From Gammaproteobacteria bacterium (GTDB lineage: Bacteria > Pseudomonadota > Gammaproteobacteria > JAPPPA01): a stretch of DNA of 25,620 bases. Both the position numbers and the translations under genes were made by a program. The DNA is taken from the NCBI GenBank assembly GCA_028817755.1, contig JAPPPA010000160.1, positions 1 to 25,620 of the forward strand. The letters run 5' to 3'. The number at the start of each line of letters is the position of its first letter. Positions within the stretch are counted from its first letter, which is position 1. The notes under the pieces are model-generated. The model searched no databases. It saw nothing but the letters and a program-made list of their open reading frames with translations, and was not told the DNA's origin. Below, one piece after another: positions 13,839 to 20,079 of this stretch.

Positions 13839-14306
13839 ATGAAATTATTACTACTCATGTTGTTGCTGCCTTTGCCAGTTATGGCACAAGACTACAGCTC
13901 GGGGCATACCGCATTACAGGTATGGGATGCCGAAGCCCAAGCCAACCTGCCCTTGTGGATTAAGGTTTGGCTGGTCTTTATGGGTTCCGTTTTTATTGGC
14001 GGCCTACTGTTTGTAAAAAATCACCGCGAAGCTCGCTGGCTGGTGGGCGGTTTTGTAGGTGGTTTGCTGTTTTCTAAATTAGTCATCTCGGCACTGGAAC
14101 TGGTGCCGCTTTCAGGCTTAGTGGCGTTAATCCATTTAGTGTTTTGGACACCCGCATTGTGGTTAATGCTAAAGAACAGGCCGTTTCTAAACACCCTTAG
14201 CCCTTATAGCGTTTGGGCGGGTTTAGCCACGGCCTGTATTTTGTTCTCGTTTATTTTTGATGTGCGCGATGCGACGATTTATGTCGCGCACATAATCACC
14301 GCCTAG
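13839..14306 (+). CDS. Membrane protein with signal-like N terminus, unknown function
   Basis: No family recognised. From ATG 13839 the protein has 155 residues: a signal-like segment (MKLLLLMLLLPLPVMAQ), a short periplasmic stretch with HTALQVWDAEAQANLPLW, and then four hydrophobic segments. The polar loops FVKNHREARW and LKNRPFLNTLSP suggest inside loops. An in-frame ATG at 13812 overlaps the previous stop, but neither start has a clear ribosome binding site. I chose 13839 because the signal peptide begins there. It ends 12 bases from the convergent lipoprotein gene with only a minor CCGC-CTA-GCGG stem between. Confidence 0.6.
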   Translation: MKLLLLMLLLPLPVMAQDYSSGHTALQVWDAEAQANLPLWIKVWLVFMGSVFIGGLLFVKNHREARWLVGGFVGGLLFSKLVISALELVPLSGLVALIHLVFWTPALWLMLKNRPFLNTLSPYSVWAGLATACILFSFIFDVRDATIYVAHIITA

Positions 14307-14318
14307 CGGCTTCCGGCG

Positions 14319-14861
14319 TTACTCAGAAGCGTAATCTTTAAGCTCTGTGCCGACGATGCTATTGCCTAGGTGTTCCAGCACTTGGCGTGCGTCATAGGCA
14401 TCAAGGTTATCAGCCGGTTTTTTACCCGATTTGAGCACGATGACACCAAAGGCTTCGTAGTCGTCGTAGCTGGTACTAAACACATTAAAACCGAGACCAA
14501 AGCCATGATGATGGCCGTAGCGCGAGTGGTGACCAAAGCCAAAATGGAAGCGCGAGTCACCAACCACGGTAGATTGCTGCTCGGTAGTGCGCTCGGTATC
14601 GCTTTTAGTCACGATGAAGTAGTCCTTACCTTCTTGAACTGTGAGCTCGGCAGCGCGGTACAGCAGGTAATTTTCTACCGTTTGGCGTGAGGTTTCGGCA
14701 TTACCGGCAAAACTTAGGCGGTAGCGATCTTGCTCGATCTTTTGCTCTTGGTAACCGTAGTCGTTTTGGTGTTGTGCTTGGCGGTATGGCGTGGCGCTAA
14801 CGCAGGCGGCTAGCGAGGTGACCGCGACAAGCAACAGGGGAATTTTGATAGCTAACTTCAT
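14319..14861 (-). CDS. His-rich lipoprotein resembling the CC0125/CC1285 family
   Basis: A 180-residue lipoprotein with lipobox SLAAC (Cys 20). The mature start TPYRQA-x-QNDYGYQEQKIEQDRYRLSF, and NAETSRQTVENYLLYRAAELTVQEGKDYFIV, are typical of the CC0125/CC1285 lipoprotein family, whose function is unknown. A His- and Gly-rich stretch lies at residues 106-122, with His at 106, 111, 112, 117, 118 and 119; it could bind metal. The C-terminal part ends with a small alpha/beta segment (GVIVLKSGKKP). GGAG lies eight bases before ATG. It is a single gene convergent with the membrane-protein cluster. Confidence 0.78.
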   Translation of the reverse strand: MKLAIKIPLLLVAVTSLAACVSATPYRQAQHQNDYGYQEQKIEQDRYRLSFAGNAETSRQTVENYLLYRAAELTVQEGKDYFIVTKSDTERTTEQQSTVVGDSRFHFGFGHHSRYGHHHGFGLGFNVFSTSYDDYEAFGVIVLKSGKKPADNLDAYDARQVLEHLGNSIVGTELKDYASE

Positions 14862-14968
14862 CGGCTAATCTCCGAACAATATCCTTATCAGACGTTTTGG
14901 CCTACGCTTGGTTCCAATAGCGTGAAGCGGGACTGATCCGTATACGCTAATTTTAGGACATGCCGACC

Positions 14969-15361
14969 ATGACAGCGAAAAAACACGCCTTTCTACTCAT
15001 TTATAGCTTTGTGACGTGGTTTGCGTTCTATTTGATTGGTTTACCCGATTACTACCAAAGCTGGCCGTTTTGGCTAAAGGTGGCGATTTGTATTTTGGTT
15101 ACGGCGGCGTACTTCCCTGTCACGCGTTACAGCCTGCGTAAATATTGGGACAACGGCGAGCATTTCCGTAACTCGTTGTGGTTTGCCTTGTATCTAACGC
15201 TGCCGCTGTTTGTGTACGACTATTTGCTACTGGGATGGCACTTTGGGCTTGGTATTGGTTTCGTTAAGCCGTACTGGTACCTGACGTTTTTCTACTTTTC
15301 GTTTTGGCTGCAATTTCCGTACGTTGGATGGCAGCTACAACAACGAGAAGCCGCCGCTTAA
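14969..15361 (+). CDS. Aromatic-rich four-helix membrane protein, unknown function
   Basis: About 130 residues with four hydrophobic segments unusually rich in Tyr, Phe and Trp (for example YYQSWPFWLKVAICILV and WYLTFFYFSFWLQFPYVGW). I do not recognise the family. The ATG at 14960 is only one base from AGGA (14955-14958), so ATG 14969, ten bases from it, is the more likely start. The last four bases overlap the end of the convergent gene on the other strand. Confidence 0.6.
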   Translation: MTAKKHAFLLIYSFVTWFAFYLIGLPDYYQSWPFWLKVAICILVTAAYFPVTRYSLRKYWDNGEHFRNSLWFALYLTLPLFVYDYLLLGWHFGLGIGFVKPYWYLTFFYFSFWLQFPYVGWQLQQREAAA

Positions 15362-15987
15362 CAGTCTCGATCGTCGGTCACAAATAGCACGCGTTGAGCC
15401 GCAAACACCAAGGCGCTATAGAACACGAGCGCATAACCAAACAGCTCTAATCCTTCTTGCACGGCAGTTTTAACACGCCAATCATTGGCACCAGGCGCCA
15501 CCGCTTCCCACAGTGGGCCGGTACCAAAAATACGGCTAAAGCCCAGCACCACAAACAAACCAAGACTTAGATAGGCAAAGAAGGTTTGCTCTCTAAAACC
15601 GAGTACGGCCGGTGTAATGGTAGTTTTGTTTTTGTAGGCTAGAAACATGGCTGTGAACGCTAGAGTCCATGCTGGGTATACCCACGCACCATGTTGAATG
15701 GTGTCGAACACAGCGTCTTGTTCACGAATAAACATGCAGCCGAGCAAGCCCGAAATCAGTATTAATGCGCCCCGGCTATCAGGTCGCTTAATGGCGGCCC
15801 ACGCGAAAATCAACGCCGACACTAAGAGCAATGACTCTTGCACCATTTCAGTCACCGAAGACTCATCAACAGCCGCGCCCAAATATATAACGTCAATAGC
15901 AACCACCCCTGGCACGAGGGTAACAATCAAAATTTGCGTGAAGATGGTGAGTCCTAGCAAAGTGATTTCTGTTTTCTTTCCTGACAT
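15358..15987 (-). CDS. Six-helix membrane protein, unknown function
   Basis: About 209 residues with six hydrophobic segments and short loops. A polar segment FIREQDAVFDTIQHGAWVYP lies in the middle. No family recognised. The frame can also start at GTG 15996, three codons earlier; neither start has a good ribosome binding site. Its end overlaps the convergent plus-strand gene by four bases, with no room for a terminator, so the two transcripts must run into each other. The upstream region carries a 7-base inverted repeat (16064-16085). Confidence 0.6.
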   Translation of the reverse strand: MSGKKTEITLLGLTIFTQILIVTLVPGVVAIDVIYLGAAVDESSVTEMVQESLLLVSALIFAWAAIKRPDSRGALILISGLLGCMFIREQDAVFDTIQHGAWVYPAWTLAFTAMFLAYKNKTTITPAVLGFREQTFFAYLSLGLFVVLGFSRIFGTGPLWEAVAPGANDWRVKTAVQEGLELFGYALVFYSALVFAAQRVLFVTDDRDC

Positions 15988-16063
15988 GTTTTGCACGCTG
16001 TTTTAATTATTTGGCTGGCTATATAACGTCATTATCGCCAATAAAGATTCCCTAATGGTGCTA

Positions 16064-16085
16064 GGCGTATTAATTTCGATACGCC
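16064..16085. promoter_or_regulatory. Inverted repeat, possible operator, in a divergent intergenic region
   Basis: GGCGTAT (16064-16070) and ATACGCC (16079-16085) form perfect 7-base arms with an 8-base AT-rich centre, a 22-base dyad the right size for a dimeric repressor. It lies 77 bases upstream of the minus-strand membrane-protein start and 188 bases before the plus-strand peroxiredoxin-like gene. No T tract follows on either strand, so it is not a terminator. Confidence 0.45.
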
Positions 16086-16272
16086 AAGTCTCAAATTGGT
16101 CAATTTATTCACATAAAAAATCATCTTGCGCCAAATTTGTGCATGCAACCAACTGCTGCAGCTTTAGCGCTGCTTAGCCTGCCTTAAGAAAATTTAACTT
16201 GAAACCAGCAGACGCAGGAACCTAAAGTACCGAGCCGACTCAAAAGCAGCCTTAGCCAATAAACACATACCT

Positions 16273-17112
16273 ATGAACACGATTAAACGCTGGTACGTTT
16301 CCCTTTATTTCACCGCCATGTTTGCACTAAGCGGCTGGGGCATTTTCCAAATTTTTAATACCGGCAGTGTTTTGCCGTGGACGGCATTAGCGTTTACCGC
16401 GCTACCGGGCGCGATTTTGGTTTCTGTGTTTTTCTTAGGCAGCGTAGCCCGAACGACCAAACACATCCCTACCGTACAAATCCCAATGTGGTTGGCATTA
16501 CTGGTTACCGCGGCCACAGCCGAAAGCAGCAACACCGTTGCCATTGGTATGGGCGCAGTGGCAGGCACGCTGCTATACATCTATTGGTATTCGTCACTCG
16601 GCCGCGCGAAAAACAACGCCGTGGTTGTTGGCAAGCCACTACCGGGCATTGAGTTAGAAGGCCCGAATCAAAGTGTTGTGACAAATACAGATTTTGCGGG
16701 CAAGCCTGCGTTGTTGATGTTCTACCGCGGCAATTGGTGCCCGCTATGTATGGCGCAAATTAAAGAGATTGCTGAGCTTTACAAAGAACTGGATCGCCGC
16801 GGCGTGCAAGTTGCGATGATCTCACCTCAGTCGCATGACAACACCGAATCGCTCGCGAAGAAGTTTGACGTGCCATTTAAGTTTTTAGTGGACCGCGACA
16901 ACCGCGTCGCCAACACACTAGAGATCATTCACAAAAACGGCGTGCCCGTTGGCATGCTCGGTTACGACAGCGACGCGCCCTATCCCACCATTATTATTTT
17001 GGACGCTGAAGGCAAAGTCGCGTTTGCCGATATGACGGACAACTATCGAGTTCGCCCTGAGCCCGATACGTTCTTGAAGATCATAGACGAGAAAGGTTTG
17101 GCGGCTGCTTAA
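16273..17112 (+). CDS. Membrane-anchored AhpC/TSA-type peroxiredoxin-like protein
   Basis: A 279-residue fusion of an N-terminal membrane part and a thioredoxin-fold domain. Residues 1-107 contain about four hydrophobic segments (from about 10, 35, 72 and 88). The domain from about residue 118 has PLPGIELEGPNQ, then MFYRGNWCPLCMAQI with C156-P-L-C159. It continues with VQVAMISPQSHDNTESLAKKF, DVPFKFLVDRDNRVANTLEI and YPTIIILDAEGKVAFADMTDNY, the normal order in AhpC/TSA proteins. The CxxC pair allows thiol-disulfide exchange or an intramolecular peroxidase cycle. Charge at the loops is not clear enough to place the domain inside or outside with confidence. The start has a poor ribosome binding site. 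The last codons form half of a 15-base terminator stem. Confidence 0.82.
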   Translation: MNTIKRWYVSLYFTAMFALSGWGIFQIFNTGSVLPWTALAFTALPGAILVSVFFLGSVARTTKHIPTVQIPMWLALLVTAATAESSNTVAIGMGAVAGTLLYIYWYSSLGRAKNNAVVVGKPLPGIELEGPNQSVVTNTDFAGKPALLMFYRGNWCPLCMAQIKEIAELYKELDRRGVQVAMISPQSHDNTESLAKKFDVPFKFLVDRDNRVANTLEIIHKNGVPVGMLGYDSDAPYPTIIILDAEGKVAFADMTDNYRVRPEPDTFLKIIDEKGLAAA

Positions 17113-17128
17113 ACCGCCAAACCTTTCT
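17090..17128. terminator. Shared hairpin terminator between convergent genes
   Basis: AGAAAGGTTTGGCGG (17090-17104) and CCGCCAAACCTTTCT (17114-17128) are perfect 15-base arms around a nine-base loop that contains the stop codon of the plus-strand gene. It begins three bases after the minus-strand stop at 17131. The tails are only short U-rich runs, but the position between two gene ends and the perfect stem make a bidirectional terminator likely. Confidence 0.78.
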
Positions 17129-17130
17129 AT

Positions 17131-19248
17131 CTAGCCTGCGCCGCCGGTATTAGAAGGTGGTGCTGGCAGGTCATGCGCTAGTAGCGGAACAGAGACGGTG
17201 CCGGTTACCGTTACAGGTGCCGGCGCTGTAGAGCCAGAATTTGGATAACGCGAATTAAAGCCGGCGTAGATGACGAGGTGAACCTCTTGGTTTGCCTCTA
17301 AGCGAACATTAAGGCCAACTAGCTCAATGTTGTGCTCACCATAGCCACGAATTGGGCGTACTTGGTTAGCCATCACCAAGGTAGGCTGCCCTGAGCCACC
17401 AGCATCGCGCACACCAATACCCAAAAATAGAATAGGGTCGCCGCTTTCAGTTGCACCCGGTGTGCTGTCAGCGACCGTCAGCTGGACGGTCGGCAAACCA
17501 GCCAACACAGCGCCATCAGCACCAGCGGAAGTCAGCAAAATAGCATTAGTCTGGTTAGAGGAGCTGCTGGTAACAATGCTTTGCGTGCCAATATCAAATG
17601 GACCTACTTCGCCTTCAGGCAGCGTTTCTGTAACAACGCCATCGGTACCACTTAAGGTAAAGCAGTTCTGCGGAATGTAGTCAGCCTTACCCGTTTCGCC
17701 CTTCAGCTTTTCATCAAACCAGTCATGAATAGACTGCTGACGTTCTAGCTCACCACACTGGTTACCGCTGCCGCCGTCGTGACCATTCACCTTGGTTAAA
17801 GCACGCACATCAGCGCCAAGCGCACGTAAGCACTTCACGTTGTCGTACATCTCGTTCATGTTGAACAAGGTGTCACCCGTACTTTGCCAATACAAAGCGG
17901 GCACTGGCTCCAAGTCTTGTTGTTCTTGGAATTGGTCGTAAACGTCATGAGTGTAAATATTGTTACTTTCACAGTGCGAGACAAAACTGTGGGAATACAG
18001 CAGGTCGAGGTTTTCTTGGCTTAGGTTGTTTTGACTGAGGCCTTCTGCCAAACCTTGATTCACCTGCTGATCCTGATTGCCCTGACCATTGCCGCCACCA
18101 GACAACAGCGTCGCCCAATAGCTCTTAAATACGTTGCCCGAGAACAGCGAATAGCGGAGGTCGTACCAGGTAATTTCTGGCGCTAAGGCGTCAATACGTT
18201 TTTTAGGGTCTAAAGCGTGAACAGCATGCTGGTAACCACCACCATAAGATCCGCCAATCGCACCCAATACGAGATTGTTATCGCGATACATAACCCAGTC
18301 GAGATTGGTTTCTGCCCAATCTAGCAATTGCACAAGGTCGCGACCTTCGAATACCGGGTCAAATAAGCGGACTGTGCCACCCGAAGCTCCAAAGCCACGC
18401 TGGTCAATAGATAAGACACCATAGCCCGCAGCAAGCAAATCGTATAACCGACTAGAACCTCGGTTTGAGGCATTTACTTTACTGCCGCCATAACCATGTC
18501 CTTCCAATACCAAGGGGTAAGTTTGACCGGGGATAAGTTGGTCTGGCTCGTGCACCGTGAAGGAAATATCTTCGCCGTCTTCATTCGAAGCGATCACATA
18601 GTCAGTACTCTCACCAACGAATGACACAACATTAAGCGTGACAGTAGCCGTATTCGAATCTGCGGCACCGTCGTTAGCGATAAAGTTAAAGCTGTCGGTG
18701 CCAATGTAGCCATTGTTTGGCGTGTAGCTGTAACTACCGTCACCATTCAGAACTAGGGTTCCGTTGTCGACGTCATCACCACCCAGACGAAAAGTCAGTG
18801 TGTCGTTGTCTACATCACTCCCGGACAGCTGGGCATTAGTTTGCTGATCCGTTTCCGCCACTTGGTTAGCATCACTGACTGTTGGCGCATCGTTAACTGG
18901 CGTAATAGTGACTGAGACGGTTTGCAAGGTTTGCCCGTTAGCATCACTCACGGCCACAACAAAACTGTCGTTGCCATTCACATTGGAGTTGGGCGTGTAA
19001 TTGTACTGGCCAGTGTTATCAATGGTTGCCGCACCACTATTCGGGTTCTCAGCAATGCTGTAACTCAGCTCATCGCCATCCACATCTGTGGCCGATATGT
19101 TGCCAACCACGGCTGTATCTTCTGCCGTAGTGACATTAATGTCACTGCCTTTAATAAAGACTTCTGGATTGGTATTTTGAGAGTCAGGCGCACACGCGGT
19201 CACCAGCATGACTGCGGCGACCAAGCCACCACGAGCAAATAAATTCAT
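17131..19248 (-). CDS. Lipoprotein with two cadherin-like repeats and an S15/CocE-type alpha/beta hydrolase
   Basis: A 705-residue surface or periplasmic hydrolase. The lipobox LVTAC places lipidated Cys at 19. Two Ig/cadherin-like repeats follow at about residues 33-118 and 120-208; each has the DVDGD or DVDND turn and the Y-x-YTPN-x-G-DSF pattern. The hydrolase domain runs from about 215 to 500. It has LVLEGHGYGGSK, SIDQRGFGASGG, the nucleophile elbow GGSYGGGY with Ser 334, Asp 459 in QSTGDTLFN and His 490 in NGHDGG, as in X-Pro dipeptidyl-peptidase/CocE-like enzymes. Residues about 500-705 look like the beta-rich C-terminal domain common in that family. GGGGA seven bases before ATG supports the start. 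A 15-base palindrome lies 60 bases upstream. The substrate could be peptides or esters outside the cytoplasm. Confidence 0.82.
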   Translation of the reverse strand: MNLFARGGLVAAVMLVTACAPDSQNTNPEVFIKGSDINVTTAEDTAVVGNISATDVDGDELSYSIAENPNSGAATIDNTGQYNYTPNSNVNGNDSFVVAVSDANGQTLQTVSVTITPVNDAPTVSDANQVAETDQQTNAQLSGSDVDNDTLTFRLGGDDVDNGTLVLNGDGSYSYTPNNGYIGTDSFNFIANDGAADSNTATVTLNVVSFVGESTDYVIASNEDGEDISFTVHEPDQLIPGQTYPLVLEGHGYGGSKVNASNRGSSRLYDLLAAGYGVLSIDQRGFGASGGTVRLFDPVFEGRDLVQLLDWAETNLDWVMYRDNNLVLGAIGGSYGGGYQHAVHALDPKKRIDALAPEITWYDLRYSLFSGNVFKSYWATLLSGGGNGQGNQDQQVNQGLAEGLSQNNLSQENLDLLYSHSFVSHCESNNIYTHDVYDQFQEQQDLEPVPALYWQSTGDTLFNMNEMYDNVKCLRALGADVRALTKVNGHDGGSGNQCGELERQQSIHDWFDEKLKGETGKADYIPQNCFTLSGTDGVVTETLPEGEVGPFDIGTQSIVTSSSSNQTNAILLTSAGADGAVLAGLPTVQLTVADSTPGATESGDPILFLGIGVRDAGGSGQPTLVMANQVRPIRGYGEHNIELVGLNVRLEANQEVHLVIYAGFNSRYPNSGSTAPAPVTVTGTVSVPLLAHDLPAPPSNTGGAG

Positions 19249-19307
19249 TGAATTGTCCCCAGTTTTGCAGGCCTTTATTGGGGTAGAAAGAATAGTAATA
19301 TCCCCAA

Positions 19308-19322
19308 ATTCTGGCCCAGAAT
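19308..19322. promoter_or_regulatory. Perfect palindrome upstream of the S15-like lipoprotein gene
   Basis: ATTCTGG (19308-19314), one central C, and CCAGAAT (19316-19322) form an exact dyad, 60 bases before the start codon of the minus-strand lipoprotein gene. It lies in the 123-base gap that also follows trmO's neighbour end on the same strand. A regulator site is possible; nothing else identifies it. Confidence 0.35.
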
Positions 19323-19371
19323 CCTAGTCATTTTAGTTTTCTGCGCGCTTTAAATCAAACTGCCGTTTTAT

Positions 19372-20079
19372 TCAGGCGTCAACGCGCTGCAAGGACGTTA
19401 CTTTGGCAACACCATCACGCACCACAAAACGCACGTTGTACCCCGCCAATTCCAACCCATAGTCACGCTTATCTTGCTGGTAAGCGGGCCTTGGGTCTTG
19501 TGCCAGAACAGCTTCGATAAGCGCTTTGGTTTTTGGCTCTAGCTGAATCGCCGTTGCAGGCTCGCTCCACTCAACCACTAATAGTGATGGCGCTTCGGCC
19601 GCCCACGCCATCTTCGCGGCAGGAATTGAGTCCGCATACGGCACATACGGTTTGATATCGATAATCGGCGTGCCGTCGAGCATATCAACGCCTTTCAACA
19701 GCAAGCTGCCGTCGGCTTCAATGGCGAGCAGTTCACACACTGACATACCAATACGGTTAGGCCGAAACCCTGAACGTGTAGCAAATACACCTAAGCGTTC
19801 ATTGCCACCCAAGCGCGGTGGGCGCACAGTTTTTTGCCAGTCTGTGCCGGTTGCTTCTGGGCAGGCATGGAATTGCCAAAGCAACCAAACATGACTGGCT
19901 TTGGTTAGACCAGCAACAGCGACAGGATCGTTAAACGGTGCCAGAAATTCTAGGCGACCTTCGGCCGCCACCAGCCCAGGCTGGCGTGGAATGCCAAACT
20001 TTTGTAAAAACGGCGTGTGTATGACGCCGATGCTTTGCAGCGGCAAAGGCTGGCTTTGCCGCTGATTAGCGGTAGGCAT
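19372..20079 (-). CDS. trmO: tRNA (N6-threonylcarbamoyladenosine(37)-N6)-methyltransferase TrmO
   Basis: Methylates threonylcarbamoyladenosine at position 37 of certain tRNAs using S-adenosylmethionine. The 235-residue length and beta-barrel sequence match TrmO (formerly TsaA/YaeB). Visible are IGVIHTPFLQKFGIPRQPGL near residue 17, SHVWLLWQFH, RLGVFATRSGFRPNRIGMS, LLKGVDMLDGTPIIDIKPYVPYAD, and the C-terminal DPRPAYQ with YNVRF. Its ATG overlaps the plsB stop by one base (TAATG), so translation is coupled to plsB. A perfect 11-base hairpin lies in codons 6-14 (20038-20064). No terminator with a T tract was found after it. Confidence 0.93.
   Translation of the reverse strand: MPTANQRQSQPLPLQSIGVIHTPFLQKFGIPRQPGLVAAEGRLEFLAPFNDPVAVAGLTKASHVWLLWQFHACPEATGTDWQKTVRPPRLGGNERLGVFATRSGFRPNRIGMSVCELLAIEADGSLLLKGVDMLDGTPIIDIKPYVPYADSIPAAKMAWAAEAPSLLVVEWSEPATAIQLEPKTKALIEAVLAQDPRPAYQQDKRDYGLELAGYNVRFVVRDGVAKVTSLQRVDA
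20038..20064. repeat. Intragenic hairpin at the start of trmO
   Basis: CAGCGGCAAAG (20038-20048) and CTTTGCCGCTG (20054-20064) form a perfect 11-base-pair stem around a 5-base loop. It lies inside the coding region, 15 bases from the trmO start and next to the plsB stop. There is no T tract, so it more likely slows translation or marks an mRNA end for plsB than terminates transcription. Confidence 0.55.
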
